This document shows positions 33,083 through 42,116 of a DNA stretch of 64,000 bases, one piece after another; the first letter of the stretch is position 1, and the number at the start of each line of letters is the position of its first letter. Location of the stretch: positions 23,966 to 87,965 of the forward strand of contig DATJYN010000018.1 of the NCBI GenBank assembly GCA_035499575.1. Direction: 5' to 3'. Both the position numbers and the translations under genes were made by a program. The DNA is from RBG-16-66-20 sp035499575. Lineage in GTDB: Bacteria; Pseudomonadota; Gammaproteobacteria; Burkholderiales; SG8-39. Below the pieces are notes generated by a model. The model did not search any database. It saw nothing but the letters and a program-made list of their open reading frames with translations, and was not told the DNA's origin.

Positions 33083-34690
33083 CTATTTCAACACCGGCGG
33101 CGTTTCGAACGAATGGTACGGTGCCGGCGTCGGCAGGTGCGTCCATTCGAGCGAATCGGCGCCCTCCCAGGGCTTGTCGGGCGCCTTCTCGCCGCTGCGG
33201 ATGCACTTCAGGACCACGTACAGGAACAGCAACTGCGACAGGCCGAAGCCGAAGGCGCCGATCGAGCTGATCTTGTTCCAGGTCTCGAAAATCAGCGGGT
33301 AGTCCGGGACGCGCCGCGGCATGCCAGCCAGGCCGAGGAAGTGCTGCACGAAGAAGATCATGTTGAAGAAGATCATCGTCAGCCAGAAGTGCCACTTGCC
33401 GAGCGTCTCGTCGTACATCCTGCCCGTCCACTTCGGCAGCCAGAAATACACCCCGGCAAAGGCCGAGAACAGCGCGCCCGCCACCATCACGTAATGGAAA
33501 TGCGCGACCACGTAGTAGGTGTCGTGCAGCTGGATGTCGATCGGCACCAGCGACAGCACCAACCCCGTGAAGCCGCCCATGGTGAACAGGAACAGGAAGC
33601 CGATCGCGAACAGCATCGGCGTCTCGAACGAAAGCGACCCCTTCCACATGGTCGCCACCCAGTTGAACACCTTCACCCCGGTCGGCACCGCAATCAGCGT
33701 GGTCGCGTACATGAAGAACAGCTGCCCCTGCACCGGCATGCCCACCGTGTACATGTGGTGCGCCCAGACGATGAACGAGAGGATGGCGATGGCCGAGGTT
33801 GCATAGACCATCGAGGCGTAGCCGAACAGCGGCTTCCTCGAGAACGCGGGGATCACTTGCGAGACCACGCCGAAGGCGGGCAGCGCGATGATGTAGACCT
33901 CCGGGTGGCCGAAGAACCAGAAGATGTGCTGGTAGAGCACCGGGTCGCCGCCGCCGGCGGCGTTGAAGAACGAGGTGCCGAAATGGCGGTCGGTAAGCGA
34001 CATGGTGACCGCGCCCGCCAGCACCGGCATCGCCGCCACCAGCAGGTAGGCGGTGATCAGCCAGGTCCAGACGAACAGCGGCATGCGCATCAGCGTCATG
34101 CCCGGTGCGCGCATGTTCAGGATCGTGGTGATGATGTTGATCGAGCCGAGGATCGAGCTCATCCCCAGCAGGTGCACCGCGAAGATGGTGAAGTCCATGC
34201 CGATGCCCATCTGCACCGTGAGCGGGGCATACATCGTCCAGCCCACGCCCGGCGCGCCGCCCGGCATGAAGAAGGAGGAGATCAGCAACGTAGCGGCGAA
34301 CGGCAGCAGCCAGAACGACCAGTTGTTCAGGCGCGCGAAGGCCATGTCGGGCGCGCCGATCATCATCGGGATCTGCCAGTTCGCGAAGCCGACGAAAGCC
34401 GGCATGATCGCGCCGAACACCATGATCAGGCCGTGCATGGTGACGAACTGGTTGAAAAGGTCCGGGTTGAAGAACTGGATGCCCGGCTGGAACAACTCCA
34501 GGCGGATGGCCATCGCCATCGAGCCGCCGGTCATGAACATGATGAAGCTGAACCACAGGTAGAGCGTGCCGATGTCCTTGTGGTTGGTGGTGGTGATCCA
34601 GCGCATGATGCCGCTGTAACCGCCGTGATGATCGTGGTGGTCGTGCCCGTGGTCGTGGGCGTTGCCGTGGCTGTCGACGACTGCACTCAT
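33083..34690 (-). CDS. coxA: Cytochrome c oxidase subunit I
   Basis: Catalytic haem-copper subunit, 535 residues, 12 membrane helices. It has the low-spin haem ligand region FVTMHGLIMVFGAIMP, the K/D-pathway and CuB segment WFFGHPEVYIIALPAFGVVS (His-Pro-Glu-Val-Tyr), VWAHHMYTVGMP with the two His ligands, and HDTYYVVAHFHYVM with the haem a and a3 ligands. The N-terminus is His-rich (HGNAHDHGHDHHDHHGG). The ATG follows GGAGAAA. Confidence 0.98.
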   Translation of the reverse strand: MSAVVDSHGNAHDHGHDHHDHHGGYSGIMRWITTTNHKDIGTLYLWFSFIMFMTGGSMAMAIRLELFQPGIQFFNPDLFNQFVTMHGLIMVFGAIMPAFVGFANWQIPMMIGAPDMAFARLNNWSFWLLPFAATLLISSFFMPGGAPGVGWTMYAPLTVQMGIGMDFTIFAVHLLGMSSILGSINIITTILNMRAPGMTLMRMPLFVWTWLITAYLLVAAMPVLAGAVTMSLTDRHFGTSFFNAAGGGDPVLYQHIFWFFGHPEVYIIALPAFGVVSQVIPAFSRKPLFGYASMVYATSAIAILSFIVWAHHMYTVGMPVQGQLFFMYATTLIAVPTGVKVFNWVATMWKGSLSFETPMLFAIGFLFLFTMGGFTGLVLSLVPIDIQLHDTYYVVAHFHYVMVAGALFSAFAGVYFWLPKWTGRMYDETLGKWHFWLTMIFFNMIFFVQHFLGLAGMPRRVPDYPLIFETWNKISSIGAFGFGLSQLLFLYVVLKCIRSGEKAPDKPWEGADSLEWTHLPTPAPYHSFETPPVLK

Positions 34691-34701
34691 GGGCTTTCTC
34701 C

Positions 34702-35850
34702 TTACTTCCTGAGGGCCTTGACCTCGCTAGGCTGGATCGCCTCGCCGGTCTTGTTGCCCCAGTTGTTGCGCGTGAAGGTGATCACCGCGGCGAGCTCGAC
34801 GTCGTTCAGCTGCTGGCCGAACGCCACCATCGCGGTCTTCGGCCGGCCGAACAGCTCGGTCTTGATCTGCTCCTCCTTGGGCCCGAGCACCGTCTTCGAA
34901 CCGTCCAGCGGCGGGAACGCGGGCGGCGTGCCCTTGCCGTTCGCCTGGTGGCAGGCGACGCAATTCTTGCTGTAGACCTGCTCGCCGCGCTTCTTCAGTT
35001 CGTCCAGCGTGTACTGCTTGTTGGGATCGTCGGCGTTGGCCGCCATCAGCTTCATCTTGTCGCCGACCCATTTCGTGTACTCGTCCTGGCTCACCACCGT
35101 CACCACGATCGGCATGAAGCCGTGCTCCTTGCCGCAGAGCTCGACGCACTGGCTGCGGAAGGTGCCGGTGGTCTCGGCGCGGAACCAGAGGTCGCGGATG
35201 AAGCCGGGAATCGCGTCCTGCTTGGCGCCGAAGGCCGGCACCCACCAGGAATGGATCACGTCGGCGGCGGTGGTCAGCATGCGGATCTTCTTGCCGACCG
35301 GGACGATGAGTTCGTTGTCGACCTCGAGCAGGTAATGCTCGCCCTTGGGCGCCCTGTTCTCGATCTGCTCGCGGGGGGTGGAGAGCGTCGAAACGAAGCT
35401 GATGCCCTCGCCTTCGCCCTTCACGTAGTCGTAGCCCCACTTCCACTGGTAGCCGGTCACCTTGATGGTGATGTCCGGGTTGGAGGTGTCCTTCTGCGCG
35501 ATCACGGTGCGCGTGGTCGGCCAGGCGATGCCGACCAGGATGATCGCCGGGATCACGGTCCAGAGAATCTCGACGGTGGTGTTCTCGTGGAACTGCGCCG
35601 CCTTGTGGCCCTTCGACTTGCGGTGCGCGTAGATCGAGTAGAACATGAACGAAAACACGCCGATGAAGATCACCGTGCACAGGAGCATCACGTATTCGTG
35701 CAGGTCGTGGATGTCGGCGGCGAGCTTGCTGCCCGCGGGACGCAGGTTCCACTCCAGCGCCAGCGCCATCCCCGAATACGCGATGCCGCTGACTGCGGCG
35801 AATGCGGCGAGCGCCCAAGTTGCGATGCCGCGTGCCGGCTTGCGTGCCAT
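34702..35850 (-). CDS. coxB: Cytochrome c oxidase subunit II with fused cytochrome c domain
   Basis: CuA subunit of the oxidase, 382 residues. Two N-terminal membrane helices are followed by the cupredoxin domain with VIHSWWVPAFGAK and CuA motif CVELCGKEHGFM, then a C-terminal mono-haem cytochrome c domain (CVACHQANGKG, Met in PKTAMVAFGQQL). Three ATGs lie in a row at 35856, 35853 and 35850; the last has GAAAGGA at 6 bases and is preferred. It is the first gene of the cox operon. Confidence 0.96.
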   Translation of the reverse strand: MARKPARGIATWALAAFAAVSGIAYSGMALALEWNLRPAGSKLAADIHDLHEYVMLLCTVIFIGVFSFMFYSIYAHRKSKGHKAAQFHENTTVEILWTVIPAIILVGIAWPTTRTVIAQKDTSNPDITIKVTGYQWKWGYDYVKGEGEGISFVSTLSTPREQIENRAPKGEHYLLEVDNELIVPVGKKIRMLTTAADVIHSWWVPAFGAKQDAIPGFIRDLWFRAETTGTFRSQCVELCGKEHGFMPIVVTVVSQDEYTKWVGDKMKLMAANADDPNKQYTLDELKKRGEQVYSKNCVACHQANGKGTPPAFPPLDGSKTVLGPKEEQIKTELFGRPKTAMVAFGQQLNDVELAAVITFTRNNWGNKTGEAIQPSEVKALRK

Positions 35851-35878
35851 CATCATTCCTTTCAGGTGCGGATTTACG

Positions 35879-35906
35879 TTTTTCGCTCGGCGGAAAGCGT
35901 GAAAAA
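35879..35906 (-). promoter_or_regulatory. Hairpin in the untranslated leader of coxB
   Basis: TTTTTC/GAAAAA and CGCT/AGCG arms fold around an eight-base loop with a small bulge, between the promoter candidate and the coxB start. It could affect mRNA stability; no known riboswitch is recognised. Confidence 0.3.
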
Positions 35907-35920
35907 TGCCGCGCAACATT

Positions 35921-35948
35921 ACCATAGCCGCGCCCCCCGCTCAAGCAA
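35921..35948 (-). promoter_or_regulatory. Possible sigma-70 promoter of the cox operon
   Basis: On the minus strand TTGCTT (-35) and TATGGT (-10) stand 16 bases apart in the 131-base gap between bioC and coxB. This gives a leader of about 65 bases. Both hexamers are only partial matches. Confidence 0.4.
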
Positions 35949-35981
35949 AAACGCGAGCAAATTCCTCGGGTTTCGCCATTT

Positions 35982-36827
35982 TCAGCGGCGCCGCTCGAAC
36001 TGCACGATGCTGCGTCCGTCCTCGGTGCGATTCGCTGCGCGCCGGGCCGGCGCGCGCCAAGCGTGGCCGTACACCACCTCGAAACTGACAGGCAGCTTGC
36101 CCTCGCGCATCTGCGCGGCCAGGCCGGCGTCCAGCGCTGCACGAAATCTGCGGCCCGCGAGCCCGCGGGCCCGGTCCGCGCGCGCGCTGGTCTGGCCGCT
36201 TGCGCGCAAATCGGCGAGCAGCGCAGCGCCGTCGGCATACACCAGCGTGATGCGTTCCGCATCCATCACGGGCTCGGCAAAGCCTGCCGCCACCAGCATG
36301 TCGCCCAGGTCGTGCATGTCGACGAACGGATGTACGCGCCCCGGGCCGGCCGCCGCGCGCAGTTCGGCGAGCGTGTCGGGGCCGAGCGTGCTGAACATCA
36401 GCAGACCGTCGACCGCCAGCACGCGGTGGAATTCGCGCAGCGCCGCGATCGGATCCGCCAGCCAATGCAGCGCCATGTTGGACCAGACCAGGTCGATGCT
36501 CGCGGAGGCGAACGGCAGGCGCGCGAAGTCGCCGCATACGGCCTTGGGCGGGTTTCTTTCAAACAGCTTTTTTTTTCCGGCGCGCAGCATGGCCAAGGCG
36601 AAATCGAAAGCAATCACCCCGGCGGCGGGATAGCGCCTGCCGAGCGCGCGTCCCGGCGGGCCGCTGCCCGCGTCGAGCACGCGGCGCGGCACGAGCTTCA
36701 CGTAGTCGAGGCGCTCCCGCATGCGCGCGCCGATTTCCGACTCGAGCCGCGAGGCGCCCGCGTAGCTAACGGCCGCGCGCTCGAAACGGCGCCGGGCGAG
36801 CCTTGCGTCTACGACGGGGTCAGGCAC
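35982..36827 (-). CDS. bioC: Malonyl-ACP O-methyltransferase BioC
   Basis: SAM-dependent methyltransferase that starts pimeloyl (biotin) synthesis by capping malonyl-ACP. The 281 residues have the N-terminal RRFERAAVSYAGASRLESEIGARM, SAM motif VLDAGSGPPGRA, DLVWSNMALHWLADP and VDGLLMFSTLGPDTLAEL, all typical of BioC. The start is GTG at 36827, overlapping the amidase stop by 8 bases. comF is nearby, as often in this class. Confidence 0.88.
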   Translation of the reverse strand: MPDPVVDARLARRRFERAAVSYAGASRLESEIGARMRERLDYVKLVPRRVLDAGSGPPGRALGRRYPAAGVIAFDFALAMLRAGKKKLFERNPPKAVCGDFARLPFASASIDLVWSNMALHWLADPIAALREFHRVLAVDGLLMFSTLGPDTLAELRAAAGPGRVHPFVDMHDLGDMLVAAGFAEPVMDAERITLVYADGAALLADLRASGQTSARADRARGLAGRRFRAALDAGLAAQMREGKLPVSFEVVYGHAWRAPARRAANRTEDGRSIVQFERRR

Positions 36828-38184
36828 GCGCCGCTGGCGCAGCGCCGGCCGCCAGCACGCCTTCGACGGCGCGCGCGACCGCGAGCAGGCGGCGGTCGGA
36901 CATCGCCACGCCGCTGACCATCAGCCCCACCGGCGCCTGTCCCTGCGCGTGGCAGGGCAGCGTCACGGCGCAGCCGTCGAGGAAATTCACCAGGCCTGTA
37001 TTGCGCAGGATGCGGCCGTTCCAGCGAAAGTAGGCCTCGTCGCTCGAGCTCGCCTCGGCGATCGTGGGCGCGATGCAGGGCGCGGCGGGCGCAAGGAAAG
37101 CGTCGAACGGCGCCATCAGCGCGCCGATTTCCGCAATGTAGGCCTCGCGCATGAGTCCCAGTTCGACGTACTCCCAGCCTGCGATGTCCTTGCCGAGCAC
37201 CACGCGCTTGGCAACGCGCGGATCGTATTCACCGAGGCGGCCGAGCCAGCGGCGATGGATCGCGTATGCCTCGGCGGCGGCGAAACCGCCGTTCTTGAAA
37301 TACTCCCCTTGCCGGTCGAACGCCGGCACCTTGCGCTCCTCGATCGCAGCGCCCGCGCGCGACAGCGCGGCGAGCGCGGCCTCGAACGCCTGCGCGACCT
37401 GCGGATCGAGATCGTCGAGCGCGCTCGAACGCGGCAGCAGCAGGCGCAGGCCGCGGGCCGGGGTCTCCGGCAGCGCGGCGTCCGGCTCGCCCGCGAGGAT
37501 CGCGTCATAGGCTGCACAGCAGCCGACCGTATTCGCGAGCGGCCCGACCGAATCGAGCGTGTACGAGAGCGGAAACGCGCCCCGCCGGGATACGCGGCGC
37601 ATGGTCGGCTTGAAGCCGGTGACGCCGCAAAGCGCCGCGGGCTGGCGGATCGAGCCGCGTGTGTCCGAGCCCAGGCCCATCACGCACATGCCGTCGGCCA
37701 CCGACACCGCGGCACCGGAGGACGAACCGCCGGGAACACGTCCCGCCTTGCGATCCCAGGGATTCTTCGGCGTGCCGTAGTGCGGGTTGGTGCCGACCGC
37801 GCCGAAGGCGAACTCGACCATGTTGCTGCGGCCGACGATCACCGCACCCGCCGCACGCAGGCGGGCAATCGCCGGCGCATCCGCGGCGGCGGGCGGCGCA
37901 TCGGCCAGCACTTTCGAGCCGGCGCGCGTGATGTCGCCAGCGATGTCGAACAGGTCCTTCACCGAGACCGGCAGGCCGTCCACCAGCGAGCGCAGCACGC
38001 CCGCCTTGCGCAGCCGGTCCGCATGGTCCGCGTCGGCGCGCGCGGAATCCGCGTGGACCTTCATGAACGCGCGCGCGCCCTCGCCCGCCGGGTCGGCAAT
38101 GCGTGCGAGCGCCTGCTCCACGAGTTCACGGCTGCTGGTTTTACCGGCGCGCAGATCGCGCGCGAGCGCTTCCACCGTCCACAT
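36820..38184 (-). CDS. Amidase signature family protein
   Basis: A 454-residue amidase with the Ser-cisSer-Lys triad: Lys76 in PVSVKDLFDI, the cis-Ser in PGGSSSGAA (152-157) and nucleophile Ser178 in GSDTRGSIR. It resembles GatA but stands alone without gatB or gatC, so it is more likely a free amidase. The substrate is unknown. The ATG at 38184 has TAGACT 6 bases upstream and no Shine-Dalgarno. It is divergent from comF and overlaps bioC. Confidence 0.85.
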   Translation of the reverse strand: MWTVEALARDLRAGKTSSRELVEQALARIADPAGEGARAFMKVHADSARADADHADRLRKAGVLRSLVDGLPVSVKDLFDIAGDITRAGSKVLADAPPAAADAPAIARLRAAGAVIVGRSNMVEFAFGAVGTNPHYGTPKNPWDRKAGRVPGGSSSGAAVSVADGMCVMGLGSDTRGSIRQPAALCGVTGFKPTMRRVSRRGAFPLSYTLDSVGPLANTVGCCAAYDAILAGEPDAALPETPARGLRLLLPRSSALDDLDPQVAQAFEAALAALSRAGAAIEERKVPAFDRQGEYFKNGGFAAAEAYAIHRRWLGRLGEYDPRVAKRVVLGKDIAGWEYVELGLMREAYIAEIGALMAPFDAFLAPAAPCIAPTIAEASSSDEAYFRWNGRILRNTGLVNFLDGCAVTLPCHAQGQAPVGLMVSGVAMSDRRLLAVARAVEGVLAAGAAPAARA

Positions 38185-38190
38185 TCAGGA

Positions 38191-38205
38191 AGTCTAGCGC
38201 ACAAT
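38191..38205. promoter_or_regulatory. Divergent -10-like elements between amidase and comF
   Basis: In the 28-base gap, TAGACT on the minus strand (38191-38196) lies 6 bases before the amidase ATG, and CACAAT on the plus strand (38200-38205) lies 7 bases before the comF ATG. Both would give leaderless mRNAs and could not be bound at the same time. Confidence 0.35.
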
Positions 38206-38212
38206 ATTCCCC

Positions 38213-38908
38213 ATGCTCGCCAAGCTCGGCCGCCAATCCGCAAACCTGCTGTTCGGCGGCAGTTGCTACCTGTGCCGCGGAGCCGCGCACGGCGTGCTGT
38301 GCGAGCGCTGCGATGCGGACCTGCCTCGGCTTGGCAAGGAATATTGCCCGCGCTGTGCGCTCAGTTCGCCCGGCGGCGCGGTTTGCGGACGCTGCCTGGC
38401 GCAGCCGCCGGCCTACGATGCGACCATCGCCGCGCTCGCCTACGGCTTTCCCGCCGACGTGCTGGTGCAGGCGCTCAAATTCCGCGGCGAACTGGCGCTG
38501 GCGCCCTTGCTCGGCGAATTGATCGGCGGTCGCGTTTCAACCGGCGACGCGGACTGCATCGTCCCCGTCCCGCTTTCGCCGGAGCGCCTGCGCAGCCGCG
38601 GCTACAACCAGGCGCTGGAAATTGCCCGCGGCGTCGCGAAGGCGACCAACGTGCGGCTGGCGCCCGACGCCTGCCGGCGCAGCCGCGACACCGCTGCGCA
38701 GATGGACCTGCCCCTGGAAGAGCGGGTGAAAAACGTGCGCGGCGCTTTCGAGTGCCCGCGCCTGGTCGAGGGCGCGACGGTCGCGGTGCTGGACGACGTC
38801 ATGACCACGGGCGCGACGCTGGACGAGCTCGCCGCAACGCTGAAGCGCGCCGGCGCCGCGCGCGTGGTGAACTGGGTCGTTGCGCGCACCTTTCCGCTGC
38901 ATGTTTGA
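38213..38908 (+). CDS. comF: ComF family protein (phosphoribosyltransferase-like)
   Basis: A 231-residue protein with an N-terminal zinc-finger region of paired cysteines (CYLCRG, CERC, CPRC, CGRC) and a C-terminal phosphoribosyltransferase fold with VAVLDDVMTTGATLDEL. In naturally competent bacteria ComF helps DNA uptake or recombination; the enzyme activity is not established. It overlaps trmL by 8 bases. Confidence 0.88.
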   Translation: MLAKLGRQSANLLFGGSCYLCRGAAHGVLCERCDADLPRLGKEYCPRCALSSPGGAVCGRCLAQPPAYDATIAALAYGFPADVLVQALKFRGELALAPLLGELIGGRVSTGDADCIVPVPLSPERLRSRGYNQALEIARGVAKATNVRLAPDACRRSRDTAAQMDLPLEERVKNVRGAFECPRLVEGATVAVLDDVMTTGATLDELAATLKRAGAARVVNWVVARTFPLHV

Positions 38909-39356
38909 CATCGTCCTCTACCAGCCTGAGATCCCGCCCAACGCCGGCAACGTCATCCGGCTCGCCGCCAACACCGGCGCGCGCCTGCACCTGGTCGAGC
39001 CGCTCGGGTTTTCCATGGACGACAAGCAACTCAAGCGCGCCGGGCTCGACTACCGCGAGTACGCCAGCGTGCGCGTGCACGCAAACTGGAAATCCTGCCT
39101 GGAGCTTTTGGCGGGGAGGCGCCTTTTTGCAGTGACGACCCGAAGCACGAAAAATCTGTACGACGAAAATTTCCGCGAGAACGACGTTTTCGTTTTCGGC
39201 TCCGAGACCGCCGGGCTTCCGGATGCAATCCTCGAGGCGTTCCCGTCCGAATTCCGCCTGCGCCTGCCGATGCGGCCAGGAAACCGAAGCCTGAATCTAT
39301 CCAATGCCGTCGCGGTGACCGTGTTCGAGGCCTGGCGCCAACGCGGCTTCGGCTGA
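38901..39356 (+). CDS. trmL: tRNA (cytidine/uridine-2'-O-)-methyltransferase TrmL
   Basis: SPOUT-class methyltransferase that modifies position 34 of certain leucine tRNAs. With the ATG at 38901 the protein has 151 residues: MFDIVLYQPEIPPNAGNVIRLAANTGARLHLVEPLGF, the knot motifs FGSETAGLPDAIL and RSLNLSNAVAVTVFEAWRQ. The start overlaps the comF stop. Confidence 0.95.
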   Translation: MFDIVLYQPEIPPNAGNVIRLAANTGARLHLVEPLGFSMDDKQLKRAGLDYREYASVRVHANWKSCLELLAGRRLFAVTTRSTKNLYDENFRENDVFVFGSETAGLPDAILEAFPSEFRLRLPMRPGNRSLNLSNAVAVTVFEAWRQRGFG

Positions 39357-39368
39357 CGGAAAATCATC

Positions 39369-40175
39369 GTGCCATTCGACGAATTCATGAATTATGCATA
39401 CGCGGCCATGGGGATGTTGATCGCGTTGGTGCTCGTCTGGTTCGCGTGCACCTACCGGCTTTCGCGGCAGCTTCGCGAACGGCATCCGGAGAAATACGAT
39501 GAAATGGGCTTGGCGGACCTGCTGCCGCACGACGCGGGCGAGTGGTTGCGCGGCTACAACAATGCGATGCCCGTTGGCGCGCTGCTGAAATTCCTGTTCC
39601 GCCGTGAAGACGCGGTGCTGGACGACGCTTCGATTTCCCGCCTCGCCACTTTCATGCGCTGGCTCTTCGGTGCATATCTTTTCCTGTTCGTCCTGTTCAT
39701 TGCGGCCATTTTCTACGGGGGCAGCGCGGTTCAGCCTGCCAGCCGGGAGAACGCCTTCGAACTGCACCGCGCCGGCAAATTCACGGAAGCCATCGCGGCC
39801 TATGACGCGCTACTGAAGGACACCGAGCAGGATCCCGAACTGCACTATTGGCGAGGGGTCGCCTACTGGCGCCTGATCCAGTTCGACGCGGCGTTGCGGG
39901 ATTTCCGCCGCGCCCTCGAACTGCGGCCCGCCTATTTTGACGCCTGCGTCGCCGAGGACAGGATTCTCGGCGCGCGGAAACACTGGGACGAAATCCTTCT
40001 CATCTGGGACAAGTACATCGCGGAAGTTCCCGGAAACGGGGACGCCTATTTCGAGCGCGGCGGCGCGAATTACCGCAAAGGCGACCTGGTGGCTGCGCAA
40101 GCCGACGCGCAAAAGGCCTGCGAGCTCGGGAAGAAGGAAGGCTGCGCCTGGGCGGACCGGCTTCGACCCAGATAG
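39369..40175 (+). CDS. Membrane protein with TPR repeats
   Basis: A 268-residue protein starting at GTG 39369. It has a membrane helix at about 9-27, a cytoplasmic or loop region (RHPEKYDEMGLADLLP), a second helix at about 97-116 (LFGAYLFLFVLFIAAIFYG) and then about three TPR units (AFELHRAGKFTEAIAAYDALLKD and following). It follows trmL by 12 bases and may be co-transcribed. I do not recognise a specific function. Confidence 0.7.
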   Translation: MPFDEFMNYAYAAMGMLIALVLVWFACTYRLSRQLRERHPEKYDEMGLADLLPHDAGEWLRGYNNAMPVGALLKFLFRREDAVLDDASISRLATFMRWLFGAYLFLFVLFIAAIFYGGSAVQPASRENAFELHRAGKFTEAIAAYDALLKDTEQDPELHYWRGVAYWRLIQFDAALRDFRRALELRPAYFDACVAEDRILGARKHWDEILLIWDKYIAEVPGNGDAYFERGGANYRKGDLVAAQADAQKACELGKKEGCAWADRLRPR

Positions 40176-40195
40176 CGCGCCGCCGCGGACAGGTT

Positions 40196-40211
40196 CGAAA
40201 GCCGGCTTTCG
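40196..40211. terminator. Palindrome between convergent TPR gene and gpsA
   Basis: CGAAAGCCGGCTTTCG is a perfect 16-base palindrome placed exactly between the two gene ends. It can fold on either strand and may serve as a bidirectional terminator; no T-tract follows. Confidence 0.4.
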
Positions 40212-41192
40212 CTAGCCTTCGGCTTTCGGATCCCGGGAAAGCAGCAGTTCCACCGCCTGCGGCGGCGTCAGCTTTCCTTCCAGGACTGCGTCCACCGCCG
40301 CGGTGATCGGCATGTCCACGCCGCAGGCCCTCGCGCGCGCGAGCGTGGCGCCCGCCGAGCGCACGCCCTCGGCGACATGGCCAAGTTCCGCGACGATCTT
40401 CGCGAGCGTCTTGCCGGCGGCGAGTTCCAGTCCGACGCGGCGGTTGCGCGACAGGTCGCCGGTCGCGGTCAGGATCAGGTCGCCCGCGCCGGTGAGGCCC
40501 ATCACCGTTTCCGCCCGGCCGCCGAGCGCCACGCCAAGCCGCGCGAGTTCGGCGAGCCCACGCGTGATCAGCGCCGCGCGCGCGTTCTGCCCGAGTCCGA
40601 GCCCGTCGCAGATGCCGACGGCGATCGCCAGCACGTTCTTCACCGCGCCGCCAATCTCGACGCCGACCAGGTCGTCCGTGTGGTAGACGCGCAGGCGCCC
40701 GCCGTGCAGCTGCGCGGCGATGCCGGCGGCAAAAGCACCGTCGGCGGCCGCGAGCGTAAGCGCGCAAGGCAGGCCGCGCGCGACCTCGACGGCGAACGAC
40801 GGCCCGGATAGCGCGCCGCTCGGCGCGCGCAGACCGCCGGCCGCGACGATTTCATGCGGCAGCGCCGCGGTTTCGCGTTCGAAGCCCTTGCAAAGCCAGA
40901 CCAGCGGCTGCCGGGCGCCCTTCAACCTGCCCAGCAGTTCGCGCAGGCCGGCGACTGGCGTCGCCGCCACGAGCAACTCGGCGCCATCGACCGCCTTGTG
41001 CAGGTTGGCTTCGACGCGCAGCGACTCGGGCAGCGTGATTTCGGGAAGGTAGCGCGCGTTGCGCCGCGCCTTGGCGATCGCCGCGGCCTGCGCCGCGTCG
41101 CGCGCCCACAAGCGGACCTGGTGGCGCGATGCCAGCACGGCGGCAAGCGCCGTGCCCCATGCGCCCGCGCCCAGCACGGCGAGCGCGGTCAC
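40212..41192 (-). CDS. gpsA: NAD(P)-dependent glycerol-3-phosphate dehydrogenase
   Basis: Makes sn-glycerol 3-phosphate for phospholipids. The 326 residues include the Rossmann motif VLGAGAWGTALAAVLA, KGFERETAALP, SGPSFAVEVARGLPCA, the catalytic Lys in GGAVKNVLAIAVG and GLTGAGDLILTATGDLSRNRRVG. The start is GTG at 41192, with GAGGAG 6 bases upstream. It is the last gene of rhodanese-grxC-secB-SH3-gpsA. Confidence 0.97.
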   Translation of the reverse strand: MTALAVLGAGAWGTALAAVLASRHQVRLWARDAAQAAAIAKARRNARYLPEITLPESLRVEANLHKAVDGAELLVAATPVAGLRELLGRLKGARQPLVWLCKGFERETAALPHEIVAAGGLRAPSGALSGPSFAVEVARGLPCALTLAAADGAFAAGIAAQLHGGRLRVYHTDDLVGVEIGGAVKNVLAIAVGICDGLGLGQNARAALITRGLAELARLGVALGGRAETVMGLTGAGDLILTATGDLSRNRRVGLELAAGKTLAKIVAELGHVAEGVRSAGATLARARACGVDMPITAAVDAVLEGKLTPPQAVELLLSRDPKAEG

Positions 41193-41202
41193 CGCGGTCT
41201 CC

Positions 41203-41634
41203 TCAGTCGCCCCAGACCTGCGCAGCGCGCACGAAGCCGGTGGCCCCATCCGCGAGGCGCACGCGCAGCCAGCCGTTGGGCGCGACCTCGACCAGCTCGA
41301 GCGCGACATTCTGCGCGGCCACGAAGGCCGCCGGCGCGCCGTCCTCGGCGCGCACGCGCACCTCCAGCGAAGGGCCGGTCACCAGCACCATGCGCTTGTC
41401 GCCGAGCGATTTCTTCTCGATCCAGCTGAGCGCACCCGCCTGGTCGCGCACCTTCACCCAGGCATCCAGGTTGACGATGACCTCGAGCGGATAGTTGCGC
41501 TGGACCACGAATAGCGGCGTGGCCGCGCGCGAGGGCGCGTCGTACAGCACCGCGGCGTTCTCCTGCACCGAACGGAATTCCGCCGCGTTCGCGCCGGTCG
41601 CGGCGAGCAGCAGCAGCAAGGCGGACTTGTTCAC
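41203..41634 (-). CDS. Exported SH3-domain protein
   Basis: A 143-residue protein with a signal peptide (about 1-17, ALLLLLAATGANA) and two bacterial SH3-like modules, the first around AAVLYDAPS to WVKVRDQAGALSWIEKKSL and the second around LEVRVRAEDGAP to WLRVRLADGATGFVRAAQVWG. It probably binds cell wall or a partner in the periplasm. The start is GTG at 41634, overlapping secB (GTGA). Confidence 0.8.
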   Translation of the reverse strand: MNKSALLLLLAATGANAAEFRSVQENAAVLYDAPSRAATPLFVVQRNYPLEVIVNLDAWVKVRDQAGALSWIEKKSLGDKRMVLVTGPSLEVRVRAEDGAPAAFVAAQNVALELVEVAPNGWLRVRLADGATGFVRAAQVWGD

Positions 41635-42116
41635 TGCGCTACCTCAATACGCGGGCCGTCCGCGGCCTGCTGGCGCTGCAGGTACATCTGCTCGAAGGAA
41701 ACCGGCTGCAGCACCACCGCGGGAAAACCGGCGCGCGTCACCAGGTCCGAGATCGCTTCGCGCGCATACGGGTAAAGGATGGTCGGGCAGCCGATCGCCA
41801 GCAGCGGATCGAGGTCCGCCTGCGGGATCGCGCGCGCGGTGAAGATGCCCGCCTGCGCGACCTCGGCCAGGAAGATGGTCTTTTCGCCGGCGCGCGCGGT
41901 CACGGTCACCGTGACCACCACGTCAAAGAGACCGTCGGCGAACTGGGTCGCCTCGTTGCGCACCTGGATCTCGAGCTGCGGATTGTCCTGCTGCATGAAG
42001 ACCTGCGGCGCGTTCGGCACCTCCAGCGAGAGATCCTTCACGTACAGTTTCTCGATCTGGAAAGTCGGCTGGCCGCCGCCTGCGTCTCGCGCTATGTCGT
42101 TGCCCGTTGCGCTCAT
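41631..42116 (-). CDS. secB: Protein-export chaperone SecB
   Basis: Tetrameric chaperone that keeps preproteins unfolded and hands them to SecA. The 161 residues include FQIEKLYVKDLSLEVPNAPQVF, FLAEVAQAGIFTARAI and LYPYAREAISDLVTRAGFPAVVLQPVSFEQMYLQR. The ATG overlaps the grxC stop by four bases. Confidence 0.97.
   Translation of the reverse strand: MSATGNDIARDAGGGQPTFQIEKLYVKDLSLEVPNAPQVFMQQDNPQLEIQVRNEATQFADGLFDVVVTVTVTARAGEKTIFLAEVAQAGIFTARAIPQADLDPLLAIGCPTILYPYAREAISDLVTRAGFPAVVLQPVSFEQMYLQRQQAADGPRIEVAQ

Noticed and set aside
32810..34975. Open frame of about 720 codons on the plus strand opposite coxA and ctaG
   Set aside because: Composition is His/Arg/Asp-rich nonsense, it contains no domain, and it lies antisense to well-conserved oxidase genes. 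Long antisense frames are expected at this GC content.
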